A stretch of DNA of 64,000 nucleotides from Capronia americana. Lineage: Eukaryota; Ascomycota; Eurotiomycetes; Chaetothyriales; Herpotrichiellaceae. Both the position numbers and the translations under genes were made by a program. The notes beneath the pieces were generated by a model. The model ran no database searches. It was given only the letters and a program-made list of their open reading frames with translations, and was not told the DNA's origin. The DNA lies in NCBI GenBank assembly GCA_016110215.1, contig JADWQD010000002.1:310001-374000 (forward strand), written 5' to 3'. Positions 10,399-23,300 of the stretch are shown piece by piece (position 1 is the stretch's first letter; every line of letters starts with the position of its first letter).

Positions 10399-12786
10399 CT
10401 ATCTCTTCCCCTTGGCCTTTCCTTTGGCCTTGGCCTTACCCGCCTTGCTCTTCTTCTTTGCTTTGACAGCCATCTTGGCCGCTTGTTCACTTCCCTTGCC
10501 CTTTCTCCACATCTTGCCTTCCTTCCTCTCTCGAGCATCATCAAGCCTCTTCTTATCTTTGTTGCTCAGTTTCTTCTTCTCGCCCTTGACCTTTACCACG
10601 CCGTTCGGACCATTCAACTCCAGTCGGCCTCTGGTCTGCGCATCGCGCTTCTCCTTTTCAGTTTCGAACCACGTCCTCTTCGGGCGGGCCATGATCTCAT
10701 CTTTGTGCTTGATCAGGTTCTCACCGCGTTGCAGCTCGGCCTCCGTGGTAGCGAATTGCTTCTCTTCCTTCTCTTCCTTGAGAATCTCTTCGATGTCGGA
10801 TTCGAGGTCGTCAAGGCGTGACGCCATGTCGTCGACATCTTGCACGTCCATGACTCGGGACACGACTTTGGCGCCTTGTTGTCTCGCACTTTTCACCGCC
10901 GCCTTCACAATTTTCCGATCCGGCTCTGCTGCGATGGTGCATGCGCGACCGGAGCGGCCCGCTCTGGCCGTTCTACCCACACGATGGAGATAGATCTCAT
11001 GGGTCTGCGGTGCTTCATAGTTGACCACCGTCGCCACATTCTTGATATCCAACCCTCTACTTGCCAGATCGGTGGCAAGCAAATGCGTCGTCTTACCGTC
11101 TCGAAACGCGTTGACTGCACTGATTCGCTGCTCTTGGCTCATACTACCGTGCAATTCTCCCGACTTGATGCCCAACAAGCCAAACACAATCCTCACGCGA
11201 TGCGCCTCTTTCTTCTGCCGGAAAAAGACAATTGTTCGCTCGGTGAAGAACTTTTGACAGAGAACGCAGAGTGTGGCGAGACGCCGGTCTTCGCGGCCTT
11301 GCCTTAAGCGCACGAATTCTTGGGTTAGGCCGGCGGTGGTGGATTTCTTTGCGTCGACCGATAGCCGGACGGGGCGGTTCATGCCCACTCTGACGAGCTT
11401 GTCCACGCTATCTGTCATTGTCGCTGAGAATAGCATGGTCTGGCGACCCTGCGGAATGGTCTTGAGAATCTCATTCAACTCGTCTTCGAAGCCAGTTTCA
11501 AGCATGCGATCTGCTTCGTCCAGAACCAAAATCTCAATGTTTTCCACCGCAAAGCTGGCCGAGTTGCGCATGTGGTCGATAAACCGGCCGGGTGTGGCGA
11601 TCACCACGTCGGGTCGTTTCTTGAGGATCGTTTCCTGTTCGCGAAGCGAGAAACCGCCTACGACTTGTGCGAATGTGATATCTGTATAGCGAGCGAGAGC
11701 GGTCGCGACGTTGTAGCATTGGACTGCAAGTTCTCGGGTCGGCATCAGGATGGCTACTCGCGTTGTAGGAACTTTCCTTGGTCGATAGAGTAAGCGTTCC
11801 AGGATGGGGAGGAGGAATGCTGCGGTTTTGCCGGAGCCGGTCACTGCTGAGCCGACGACGTCGAGGCCTTGCAGGGCAATGGGAATGGCGCGGACTTGGA
11901 TTGGTGTCGGCGTGGTGAATGATAGGGCAGCTAGGCCTCGTAGGATGGGTCGTGATAGCGAGAATTGTTGGAAAGAAGATGCGGATTTCAAGTTTGGTTG
12001 AGTATTCTTGTCTTCAGGCGCAAAGAAAGCGGCTCTTTTGGCTGCTTCTTCGGCATCCTCTTCAACGGAGGTCTGGGATGCGGCGTCAGAGTGGTCGGAG
12101 GCTAGGTCATCGGGATGGGCTGTCGGTGACGCGACTGAGCCGTTGTCGGAGATACTGTCGTCCTCTTCTTCGTCAGGCGGTCCCTCTTCGTCGGCCTCTG
12201 AATCCTGTTCTTCGGCTTCAGATTCTGCCTCAGCGCCAAAGACATCTGCTGCAAGGAGCTCATCGTCACCCAAATCCGATATCTCGACATCAACATCTTC
12301 CTCGTCCCCATCGGGAATCGCATCCTCTTCATGAGAGTCGTTGTCCGCCTCGACTTGTTTCTTAGATTTAGACGGTTTAGATTTCTTCTCTGCCCGGCGG
12401 GCAATTATTGCGTCGATGTCAACACCCTTCTTATCTTTTTTCTTTGCAGTTGCGATGTCTTGACCCCAGCCATCGAATTCATCTATCTCTTCCAGCACGG
12501 CGTCCGCTCCAATATCGAATTCGAAGTCTGAGTCAAGAGCGTCGTCTTTGACGTTTTGCACGTCCTCATCGAGGTCTTCAGAGTCCGACTGGGCGTCCAC
12601 CCCATTGAGCTCCCGGTTAGGACCACTCTTAGGTCTCTTGTTCTGCGGCACCTTCTGTGCCTCTCGTTTGCGCTTGGTGCCTTTCTGGGGCTGTTTAGCC
12701 TCGGAGTCGGATTCAGAGATTGGGAGGTCGCCTTCGCCATCAGAAAGTGTCAGGACAAACTCGTCCTCTTGATTGTTTCTGGCCAT
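10399..12786 (-). CDS. DRS1: ATP-dependent DEAD-box RNA helicase DRS1 (60S biogenesis)
   Basis: Nucleolar helicase needed for 27S pre-rRNA processing and large-subunit assembly. Single exon, 795 aa. Long acidic N-terminal region with runs of Glu/Asp/Ser (about residues 60-250). Then the Q motif (SFQQFSLSRPILRGL, with PTPIQ near 293), motif I AVTGSGKT (314-321), PTRELA, TPGR, motif II DEAD (423-426), SAT near 455, and the helicase C half with HLLATDLASRGLDI and HRVGRTARAGRSG. A Lys/Arg-rich tail (KAKKKSKAGKAKAKGK) suits nucleolar targeting. The motif pattern plus the very acidic N terminus points to DRS1/DDX27 rather than other DEAD helicases. Confidence 0.95.
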   Translation of the reverse strand: MARNNQEDEFVLTLSDGEGDLPISESDSEAKQPQKGTKRKREAQKVPQNKRPKSGPNRELNGVDAQSDSEDLDEDVQNVKDDALDSDFEFDIGADAVLEEIDEFDGWGQDIATAKKKDKKGVDIDAIIARRAEKKSKPSKSKKQVEADNDSHEEDAIPDGDEEDVDVEISDLGDDELLAADVFGAEAESEAEEQDSEADEEGPPDEEEDDSISDNGSVASPTAHPDDLASDHSDAASQTSVEEDAEEAAKRAAFFAPEDKNTQPNLKSASSFQQFSLSRPILRGLAALSFTTPTPIQVRAIPIALQGLDVVGSAVTGSGKTAAFLLPILERLLYRPRKVPTTRVAILMPTRELAVQCYNVATALARYTDITFAQVVGGFSLREQETILKKRPDVVIATPGRFIDHMRNSASFAVENIEILVLDEADRMLETGFEDELNEILKTIPQGRQTMLFSATMTDSVDKLVRVGMNRPVRLSVDAKKSTTAGLTQEFVRLRQGREDRRLATLCVLCQKFFTERTIVFFRQKKEAHRVRIVFGLLGIKSGELHGSMSQEQRISAVNAFRDGKTTHLLATDLASRGLDIKNVATVVNYEAPQTHEIYLHRVGRTARAGRSGRACTIAAEPDRKIVKAAVKSARQQGAKVVSRVMDVQDVDDMASRLDDLESDIEEILKEEKEEKQFATTEAELQRGENLIKHKDEIMARPKRTWFETEKEKRDAQTRGRLELNGPNGVVKVKGEKKKLSNKDKKRLDDARERKEGKMWRKGKGSEQAAKMAVKAKKKSKAGKAKAKGKAKGKR

Positions 12787-13914
12787 TTGGTATGACGGCT
12801 AATGTTGGAAGGGCTCGCTTTTGCAATTCTGGAGGTCGGCCGCAGCTTTTTTTTTAGTTCGACTGAAATTCTGCCCAAGGCGGTGAAATTAGCCAGTAAA
12901 GTGGATCTCCGATTCCCTGCCGAAAACAAAGACTTTGATCTTGCACAGTACAACACATTCAACTCTGACCTACTCGGGCTACGCCTGCTTAGTTCTGATT
13001 CTTGGGCTCGACGACCAATCTTGCGTGCGACGGCTGCATATCAGCATGGTGTCGCTACTGGATTGAAGCTTCAGACTACATGCAAACGGGATCACGCACG
13101 ATGGATAGAAAGACTTATAATGGTAGCAGATATCGCAGTCTGAGATTCTGACTTCTCATTGACAATACCTCGGCATGTCCTGGAGGATTGGAGGAGGACT
13201 CTTCTTGACAGAACCGCTCATGCTGAAGACCATGCTTGTGATCTCTCTTGAATGCAGACAATATGCACGGCTGATGCTCCTCGGCTCAGCCTCCTCGTAA
13301 TGATGACAGAATCTCGCGTGGAAGCTCAACGCCCAGAAAAGGAAATACCAACGGCTCCAGTTCCTATAAGAGCTCTCCCAGGTGTCCCAACTGCCGTATC
13401 GCAGGTGCGTCGAAGCTGGAAATTCACCTCATCGAGCATCAGACGAATTTAAAGCAAGGATCAGGTTGTGATCTCCAGGAGATCCAGCGACTATCAACTC
13501 CTCCAGCATCTTACCTTCGCTGGGTCAGACGCTGCATTGAGGAACAGGTTGTGTCAACTTGTCAGGCTTTGACATCCCAACATCTTTTTCACACGTACAA
13601 CCGATGCAAGTTGGGAGGAAACCGACGGCATGCCACGAGCATTGCAGCTTCCGTAGGTTTCCGCGGCTTGAGTTGACCTCTACTGTGACGATATTCAAGT
13701 GCCCGAAGCCGACGGATACACTCACTCCACCACAGTCCGAAACATGTCAGAGGTCAGACAATACTGGACCTGACCGCAGCTTCCATGTAATATATATACT
13801 GTAGCATTATTCAGCCACGAGTACTCCCGTGGGTAGGCGGCTAACTCCGGAACGTTCAGCCAAACCGGTTATCCACAATTCGGGAACAAGACTGTCGTGT
13901 AACAGACCCAGGGA
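12787..13914. other. Intergenic region upstream of DRS1
   Basis: DRS1 promoter plus about 1 kb without supported genes. Short open frames (12802-13143, 13252-13452, 13559-13804) have no motif. A short TA run (TAATATATATACTG) sits near 13788. Confidence 0.45.
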
Positions 13915-14771
13915 TCAAGGTTGAACTTCTGGAAAGGTGGCTTGCAGTAGCTCGTTCACAGCATCCTGGTCGACCAAGCACACAAGGCATTCACTGTCAC
14001 CGCTTCTTTGACGATTCTGACGAGTCGCATAAACATCGGGATTGAGAATGCGGTTTCCCTCAAGATCACCAAGGACCCAGACTCGAGCCTTGTGAATTTC
14101 GCAGATCACATATGATCGTCGATATTCGCTAGGTAGGGCTGATCTTCCCGTCTAGAACATAGCCTCTAAAGGAGCAGTGTGGGAGGATCGCTTGAGCGAC
14201 TAGGGGCCACCTTGATGCGGGTCAAGCTGAGGTGATGGAAAGGATCGCGGACTTGCGGTTCTCTCGCTCGAACAACACGAGTCACGACACGCATACAAGG
14301 GCCGAGGAAAATGGCTCAGGAAACATTTCCACAAGTTCGCTTCGCCAGCTCGTATCGTGTCCTCCGTCTGAGGACATTCCGTTGCTGCAAGCCTGCGGAG
14401 ACGGCCCACGAATCCAAAAGAACTGATGACAGGGCCCGTTGGACATCCCGCCCGGTGCTGCTTGAACTTGAGCAACTCTACCATCTCTACTCCGTCCTTC
14501 GTCTGGATGGCGGTTGCACGATATCGAGAGATGCAGGACAAGTCGGCGCCACCAAACTCGAAACCCCACTCTCACTGACGGCTATCCGGTTACTAAAGAG
14601 AAAGGGAGGACAGTTGCTAGGCGGGCCCAGGTAGGGGTTGTTTCCTGAGACTGTACCCCTGCTCATCGGCGTGGGCATGGCAGCAGGGGTCCTCGTTTTG
14701 TAAGGTGGTGGAGGGATGATGATGAGTCCATCTGGAAACCCACCCCGCCACTCTTGTAAGTAATTTAGCAT
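13915..14771 (-). CDS. Possible spliced gene of unknown function
   Basis: Low-confidence call. The last piece, 13915-14151, is an open stretch of 79 codons right after a TAG acceptor. It reads like real protein (RSYVICEIHKARVWVLGD ... QDAVNELLQATFPEVQP) and has no Met start of its own, which suggests a 3' exon. Upstream on the same strand, ATG at 14771 opens a Pro-rich frame (MLNYLQEWRGGFPDGLIIIP), and 14200-14541 has a further long open frame with donor-like GTATGC near 14325. I could not fix one exon chain whose phases all agree. It may be a gene, a decayed gene or chance. No family recognised. Confidence 0.28.
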
Positions 14772-15475
14772 CCAATCCCTCAGCCTGCCGTGATTGTTCC
14801 TTCTATCAAGTGTTCCCGACGAAGGCCCAGGTATCCAGAGACGTTATCTTGAGACATCCCACTTTTGGGGGCCTTGCCATCGGCCTCCTGATCGGGATGT
14901 ACCCGTATCTTTAATTCTCGCTCCTTCGAATCGAGGTACCTCCCACTATCTCAGTTGTAGCCGGTACACATGCCACGAACTTTGGGAGGTCTTTTAGTCG
15001 ACCCTCTCCTGGCTCTTGTCGAACCCTGATCAAGATCCTGAGTGGATCGCTTGAGGACACACACCGCTGTCTATGGAAGCGCTGGAGAAGTCAAGTCGCA
15101 CTTCGCTGGCTAGCTGGCCAACGCGAATTTGTCGGCTGCAATCACGTCAGTTCCGGCTCGCGCAGGCTGACTGCTCTTTGTAACATAACCACATGCAACC
15201 ACAAACAGAGCCTGTCACTAAGCTGCCAGTCTATTGAACCACTGCGGTTCAGCCATCTGGAGACTTTCGGAGGCGCCAGGCGACACAGGAATAGTGCCCC
15301 AAGCTGCACCAGCTTCCCACCAGATCCCTCCCGAAGGCGGACGGCCCTTGCATGCGCAACTGATTCGTCGTGCGCGTTCGTTCTTGTGCGACGGCTCTTT
15401 GTTGTCATCTTTTTTTCTCGTGCCCATATTTATCCTACCCTCCCGCCTTCCCTCTGACTGTTCTTCTCCCTCAGC
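14772..15475. other. Intergenic region and APRT promoter
   Basis: About 700 bases. The last 70 bases before the APRT start are pyrimidine-rich (CCTACCCTCCCGCCTTCCCT near 15434), typical of fungal promoters close to transcription starts. No gene seen. Confidence 0.5.
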
Positions 15476-16229
15476 ATGACTCTTCCTGGAGATACTGAAC
15501 CCAGCTATGGCACCGCGCGATCAGAGCCCAATGCCACCGCCTCCAGTATGTTGAACCCCGCATCGCCAACAAAATAAATTTTCAGCCTCGCTAACCGTCA
15601 TAGCCTCCCAACTCGCCGGTACTGAAGCGTTGCCGGAACTAAGATCTCTGCTTAAGGCGGGTTTGAAGACCTATCCGGATTTCCCAAAGGTAAGCGCCGA
15701 CCGAATTTCATTACAGGGTCTCTCGCTGATAGGGTTGTCGAAGGAAGGTATTCTCTTCGAAGATATCCTCCCCCTCTTCGCCTCTCCCTCTCTTCACCAA
15801 GCTCTGATACGAGCATATGAGCTCCAAATCCTCGAAACTCTCGGCCGGGACAACGTTCCAGATGTGATTGTCGGCCTCGATGCACGAGGTTTCCTCTTCG
15901 GACCGACCCTCGCCCTACGATTGGAAGCTGGCTTTGTCCCGGTCAGAAAGGCTGGCAAACTCCCTGGCAAGATCGAGACAGCCGAGTTTCAGAAAGAATA
16001 TGGCACCGATACGTTTGCCATGCAGACCGACGCCATCAAGCCGGGCCAAAAAGTCCTTGTCGTTGATGATTTGATCGCAACTGGCGGCTCGGCCGCCGCG
16101 GCAGGCACACTGGTCGAAAAATGCGGAGGGATTCTTCTCGGCTACTTTTTCATCATCGAGCTTACATTCCTGAGGGGCCGGGATAAGCTCAAGGCACCTG
16201 TCTATACGTTGCTCGAAAGTCAGTCGTAG
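15476..16229 (+). CDS. APT1: Adenine phosphoribosyltransferase
   Basis: Purine salvage: adenine + PRPP to AMP + PPi, in the cytosol. Exons 15476-15545, 15604-15689 and 15744-16229; 213 aa. The PRPP loop is plain: VLVVDDLIATGGSA. Splicing the second intron (15690-15743) joins TYPDFPK to EGILFEDILPLF, giving the family's DFP-x-GI-x-F-D signature. This intron is 54 nt with no stop, so the unspliced message would still be readable and would carry 18 extra residues inside that motif. The first intron (58 nt) has branch GCTAAC. ATG at 15476 lies just after the pyrimidine-rich stretch. Slightly longer than bacterial APRT because of the N-terminal ~35 residues. Confidence 0.93.
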
Positions 16230-17326
16230 CGACGAGCCATCGAACATACTTTTCGAAGAAACAAAAGGTGTCAGACTCCGAGTCACCCTGCTCGGGCATC
16301 GGGGGAGTCAGAAATCACGATCAGCAACAGGTGGCCCACGTCTGTATCAACACGGACGTTTGGCGCCCTGCCGTCAGTGCAGGATTCAGCTTCGAACTTC
16401 AGGCCGGCAAGAAGCCGGTCAGTACACACATTTAGGTCTTTTCTTTTGAACGACTGCAGTCATACTGCAGTCGGAATGGTTGGACAAAAATCATTATGTT
16501 TACGTCAATACCGAATCAGTCTCTCTACCAGCAGTATGAGCCACAGGACCCAGGAACACGCAGATTCTATCCCGGACTAACTCCAAAGGCTCGCTGCATA
16601 AAATGTGAACCCGACTGAGAAGATTGGATGTGGATTATTCAGATTAATGGTGGTGGGATGAATGTTGATGTCCACGACGCCTCCATGAGATTTCTCGCTT
16701 GCAAACACGGTCCAAGTTCTACGATCAAGATGCTTATGCTTGGTAATGCTGAACATCTAGGGGGATATGGGCGGTCAATAGACATAGAAACGAATTCATC
16801 TTCAATGATGCATCACTGTCTGCCATATGAATCCCGATTGAAGTGTCCTTTGTTCTCTCTGCCCGGCGTGTATCATGTATGTCACCTGCGACTTGCTCTC
16901 TTGAAAACCCCGGGATTTTACATTGATAGACACGCGCTCGAACTTAAGCGAAACGGGGGCAGCATCGCCGTTGAATAACTCGATCATTCGGGCGTCGGAT
17001 GCTTGAATCTGAATCCCCACATGCGCCACCACCGCCGCACACCAATACCGACAACCACCATCTTGGGCCTGGCTGTTTCGGGCTGGTCTCAAAACTCCGT
17101 GGGTAGTGAATTTGGCCGCTGGATCCTCCATGTCTCGCGCTCTCGCTCTTGCGCTCACGCTCCCTTGCTCACAGTCTCGCCTACGTTCACTGTCACTCGC
17201 TTAATATCCGTGTCCGGTCACACACTCTTCCACTGCTGCACCGAGTTCCTGGCGTTTCGTCGTGCCGAATTGGACTGTGCGGGCCATCTGCGCAGCCCGA
17301 CCGACCACACATGAAGCGCGGCCAAA
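16230..17326. other. Intergenic region upstream of CMR2
   Basis: 1.1 kb. Both strands carry an open frame here (16628-16978 plus; 16802-17131 minus with an ATG) with no recognisable motif; they overlap each other, so at most one could be real. The stretch after 17135 (CT-rich, CTCGCTCTTGCGCTCACGCT) is probably the CMR2 core promoter and 5' leader. Confidence 0.4.
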
Positions 17327-20300
17327 ATGTCGGGCATCAACCCTGAACTAGAGGACGCCCTGCGCAAATTGGACGAGGAGCTCGAAGAAGGAGACATCAC
17401 CAAAAAAGGCTACGAAAAGAGACGTACTCTTATTCTTTCTCAGTATATCAATCCTCAGGCACCTGTACTGCAGTCGCCCGTGCAGTTCCAATCCCAATCG
17501 CGAGGTCTCCGCGTACACTCGCCTGACGATAGCGACCATCCTGCTTCCACCAACGATGCCTCCAGAGCAGCCTCGCTTGCGGCCCTCACCGGTCAATCCG
17601 TACACAGCCCGTCATGGAGCGGAACACTTAGCGAAAGTTACCCAAGCTTGAACCGGCAGGCCTCAATGCTTAGGGACGAGTTCAACGAGTCACGGAGAAG
17701 CATCACACCTCAAAGCCATGTCCAAAGGTTTCAAGAGAGGGAGGCTGTTGGCGTGCCGCGTGGATCAATTTCAGGCGCCTCATATGACGGTCGAAACGAA
17801 ACATTCATGACTGCCAACGACCAGTCCCGCAGCCAGACGCTCCTGAGCCAGAACTACGCTTTCAATCCCGAAGTACAACAGAACTATGGGCCCCCGGAGA
17901 CCCGGAACTCTACCATGCTGGATTCACAACAAGGCTACTTCTCCGATTTCGCAGGCCAACAACGAGAAGACAATCACGAGCACTATGGAGGGAATATACA
18001 CCGATATTCCCAGGGCGATGTCACGTCGCCGACAGCACAGATGGCACCGCCTTTCCTCGGCTCGGGGGAGTTAGCGGGAGGCGCCGCGGTTCATCAAATG
18101 CCCCTCGAGCCGCGTGAGGTACCCTTCGCCATTTGCGACCCGCACGATTCGCATATTGAGATGTCTAGGTTTGAGAATATTGCTGCAGTGCTCCGTCATC
18201 GCGCGAAAACGAATGCCAAGCAAGCAGCGTATTGGGTCCTCGACCAAAAGGGCAAAGAACTCGTTTCCATTACCTGGGAGAAGCTGTGTAGCAGGGCTGA
18301 GAAGGTTGCCCAGGTCATCCGCGACAAAAGTAGTCTGTACAAAGGGGATCGAGTCGCCCTGATCTATACCGAGAACGAAATTATTGAATTCGCAGTTGCG
18401 TTGCTTGGCTGCTTCATCGCCGGTGTGGTGGCTGTACCGATCAACGACATGAAGAATTATGCCAGATTGAACGTTGTGTTGACCTCAACGCAGGCACACC
18501 TTGCCTTGACCACTGAAGCGAATCTCAAGAACTTCCAACGCGATATCACGGCGGCGAAGCTGAACTGGCCTCGCCGGGTGGAATGGTGGAAGACAAACGA
18601 ATTCGGAAGCTATCACCCCAAGAAGAAGGGCGAAGAACCTCCTCTTGTGATGCCCGACCTTGCCTCTATCGAGTTCTCCATGGCTCCCACTGGCGACCTT
18701 AGAGGCGTCGTCATGAGCCATAAGACGATCATGCACCAGATGGCCACCCTCAGCGCGATGATCACCTCGGCCACGAGCAACACAAAAGCCGATACCTTCA
18801 ATCCCTCTCTGCGTGACAAGCAAGGGCATATCATCACGGGTTCAAGACACGGCGAAATCATGCTCAGCTACCTCGATCCAAGGCAAAGCATCGGGATGAT
18901 CCTCGGAGTTTTGCTGAACATCTACGGCGGCCACACCGTGATTTATGTCGACCAACGGACGATCGAAACGCCTGGCCTCTACGCCAACCTCATCACAAAA
19001 TACAAGACAACATTACTGGTCGCTGACTACCCTGGGCTGAAGAGGGCTGTCTACAACTACCAAGCGGATCCTATGACTACGAGAAATTTCAAACGCAACT
19101 TTGAGCCTAACTTCTCCAGCGTCAAGTTGTGCATGATCGACACGCTGACCGTAGATGCGGAGTTCCACGAACTCCTTGCCGATCGATGGCTCAAGCCACT
19201 TCGCAATCCTAGGGCTCGAGAGATCGTGGCTCCTATGCTTTGCCTACCTGAGCATGGAGGAATGGTAATCAGCATGCGTGACTGGCTCGGAGGGGAGGAG
19301 CGCATGGGCTGCTCGTTATCACATGAGATGGACCACGATCGGGAGGTCGAAGAGAAGAAAGAAGAAAGCTCAACCATGAAATCCGGTTTCGGCAGTAGTC
19401 TTATCGGAGGTGGCAGTACTAAACCCTCCAAGGAGCGCTCGACAGAGGATTTGGGTGAAGTGCTCCTAGATAAGGAGGCTTTGAGGACGAACGACATTGT
19501 CGTGCTGGCCATGGGATCTGAAGCCAGGGCGAAGGCGAGCTCTTTCCCGAACGCCGTGAGATGTGGAGCGTTCGGTTATCCAATCCCTGATGCGACTCTA
19601 GCCGTCGTCGACCCCGAGTCCGGCCTGCTGTGCACTCCGAACTCGATTGGCGAGATCTGGGTTGACTCTCCTTCGCTCTCAGGAGGCTTCTGGGCGCTGC
19701 CCAAGCATACAGAGACAATCTTTCATGCTCGCCCTTACTGTTTCAAGGAGGGCAACCCGACTCCCACCGCGATCGATCCTGAATTCCTACGCACTGGCCT
19801 GCTTGGCTGTGTCATCGAGGGCAAAGTCTACGTGTTGGGCTTGTACGAAGACCGACTCCGGCAAAGGGTTGAATGGGTCGAGCACGGGTTGGCAGTGCAG
19901 GAACATCGCTACTTCTTCGTCCAGCATCTCATTCTCAGCATCATGAAAAATGTGCCCAAGATCCACGACTGCTCTGCCTTTGATTGTTTTGTGAATGACG
20001 AACATCTTCCGATTGTTCTTCTTGAATCTCCATCGGCGTCAACAGCTCCACTATCATCGGGCGGTCCGCCTCAACAGCTTGATATCGCCTTGCTCGACTC
20101 TTTGGCGGAGAAGACGATGGAGATTTTGTATCAAGAGCATCATCTGAGAGTATACTGCGTTCTGATCACAGCGCCTGGAATTCTACCACGAGTAACGAAG
20201 AATGGACGACGAGAAATTGGCAACATGCTTTGCAGGAGGGAGTTTGACAACGGCGCACTGCCCTGTGTTCACGTCAAATTCGGGGTCGAGCGGGCGGTGC

Positions 20301-23300
20301 AGAATCTTCCGGTCGGCGAGGATATCAATAGCGGGATCTGGTCCGCCAACTCGAGTGCTATGAGGGCCGACCTACTGTATGGTCAAGAGACCCAGTGGTC
20401 GGGTGTTGATCCTCGAGAAGTCGTCATCGACGACAGGACCTCCACGGCCCTGAGTAACTTTACAAACATATTCGACCTGATGCAATGGCGAGTAGCGCGG
20501 CAGGCAGACGAGCTTGCATACTGCACAATTGACGGCCGGGGCAAAGAAGGCAAAGGTCTGACCTGGAAGAAATTCGACCAGAAAGTGGCCGCGGTAGCTC
20601 TCTACCTTCGAAACAAGGTCAAAGTCAAGCCGAGCGATCACCTCGTTTTGATGTACACGCATTCGGAAGACTTTGTGTTCGCCATCTATGCTTGTATGGT
20701 GCTTGGAGCGATTGCGATTCCGGTGGCACCACTGGACGCCAACAGATTGTCGGAAGACGCACCAGCCTACCTCCACATCGTCGCCGACATGGGCGTGAAG
20801 GCTGTCCTCTGCAATACCGACGTCGACCATTTATTCAAACAGAAGATCGTGTCGCAGCACCTCAAGCAATCAGCACAGTACTTGAAGGCACACATCCCCA
20901 ACGTCTACAATACTACGAAGCCTGCAAAGCAGTCTCATGGATGTCGGGAACTGGGCCTGACAATCAATCGCTCGTGGATCTCTCCGACAAACCCGGTCAT
21001 AATCTGGACTTACTGGACGCCAGATCAGCGTCGAGTCTCGGTGCAGCTGGGACATGACACCATCTTGGGAATGTGCAAGGTCCAGAAAGAGACGTGTCAA
21101 ATGACGAGCTCAAAACCTGTGCTGGCCTGCGTGAGGAGCACGATTGGGATTGGATTTCTGCATACAGTCACGATGGGAGTTTACAATGGCAGCGCCACCT
21201 ACCTGATCTCGCCGCTCGACTTTGCGCAAAACCCCGGCTCCCTGTTCCTCGCCTTGTCCAGATACAAAGTCAAGGATACGTATGCGACCAGCCAAATGTT
21301 GGACTTTGCCATGGGTCACGTCCCTGGCAAAGGTTTTTCTCTCCACGAGCTGAAGAACCTTATGGTCATCTCCGAGAACAGACCGCGCCTCGACCTGTTT
21401 GCAAAAGCGAGGACTCACTTTGCTCAGACCGGACTGGAAAGGACGGCTGTCAACACCATCTACGCACACGTTCTCAATCCGATGATAGCCTCTCGCAGCT
21501 ACATGTCGATTGAGCCGATCGAGCTTTGGCTGGATGTACGTGCGTTGAGACGAGGTCTGATCTACCCGGTCGACCCAGACACAGATCCCACGGCTCTTTG
21601 CATTCAGGACTCGGGCATGGTTCCCGTGTCGACTCGCATTGCTGTTGTCAATCCAGAAACTTGCCAACTCTGTCACGTTGGCGAGTTCGGTGAGATCTGG
21701 GTGCAATCAGAAGCCTGTGCCAAATCGTTCTACATGTCGAAGCAGGTCTTCGACGAAGAACGATTCAACGGCCGCATCGCGGGCGGTGATCCTAACGCAA
21801 CGTATGTCCGGACGGGCGATCTAGGATTCCTGCACAACGTGACCAGGCCGATTGGACCGGGCGGTCAGCCAGTCGAGATGCAAATCTTATTCGTCCTGGG
21901 CAGTATCGGCGAGACGTTTGAAGTCAACGGCCTGAATCACTTCCCCATTGACATTGAGACCACCATCGAGAAAAGCCACCGAAACATCACCCCCGGTGGC
22001 TGTGCCGTCTTCCAAGCGGGCGGCATGGTGGTTGTTCTAGTGGAGGTCTTCCGCAAATCCTATCTCGCATCCATCGTGCCGGTCATCGTCAATGCGGTGC
22101 TCCATGAACACCAAATCATCGTTGACATCGTCGCCTTTGTGGGCGAAGGAGACTTCCCTCGAAGCCGACTATCAGAAAAGCAGCGAGGCAAAATCCTCGC
22201 CTCGTGGGTGACGCGCAAACTGCGGACAATTGCTCAATTCGGAATCCGCGATGCCGACGGTGACAGCCAAAATGCCGCAGCTCTCGCGGAGCGCAAGGCC
22301 CCCAGTCTTGCCAGCAAGGCAATGTCCGTGAGCCAACACGATCAAACACGCGCGTCCATCGCTTCCGAATCAAAAGGAAATCCCCAACAAACCGATCAGA
22401 TGTCCAGCCGCTCCAGTATCGTGCCCGAACTCCCCTTCTCCCTGCCGCCAAACCACTACCAAATCGACCCGACCGGCCTGTACGACCCCAGCGGATCATC
22501 AGCCCAAACCAAAGGAGTCTCCCTAAGCGACAGACCATACACCCTCCCCGAGGGCGTTGTCGAAATGCCCACCCACCAATTCGACGACCCCGACGAACAC
22601 GAAAACCCATACCTGACGGACGAAAAGTTCTTCGACCCGAACGGTGACCCGGAGCGGCAGTTTGACGACAACAACAGCCCCGTGGATCACTCCCGGTTGG
22701 ATCCCGCGCCCGGGGGCCCGCCGCGGTTGTCACTGGTCAACCCGGACGAATATCCCCGCAATGGAAGCAATGACAACACACCGACGTCTTACACCGCGAC
22801 CGTAACGCCCACGTCGGCGGTCCCACACACGCTCCGCACGCCCGTCGAAGGCGGCGCCGACTCCCCCTACGAAGACCAGGGCAATCCGTTCAGAAACTCC
22901 ATCCCCGCGAGCATCCCCAGCTTCGACTTCATTACCTCCCCATCTTTCACCTCGATGATGAACCCGGCCCAGCCACGGAGTCCCGTCTCTGGAGCCCCCG
23001 CTCGAGATCAAATGGCCTCCGCCAGCGCGGCATACCATCGCATCACGTCCCCGCCCGCCGCTGCGCCTGGGACAGTAGGTGCGACGGGCGGCCGCGCCCT
23101 GCTGCCAAGCCAACAGGCACGATTCCCAAAGCCTTCCCCGGCAGCTGTGTCTGCTCCTGGCCCTGCTCTTGGTCCCGCTCTTGCGCGCCACCCCAGCAAT
23201 ACTTCTTACGAGTATCCGGTTCAAGATCTGCCCCGCGAGGCGCTCCAGTACGTCAGTTCAACTCAATCAGAACAAGGCCAGGGACGCAGCCACAGCCAGG

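Noticed and set aside
21110..22733. Long open frames on the minus strand (198 and 205 codons)
   Set aside because: Antisense mirrors of the CMR2 coding sequence; Arg/Gly-rich with no motifs.
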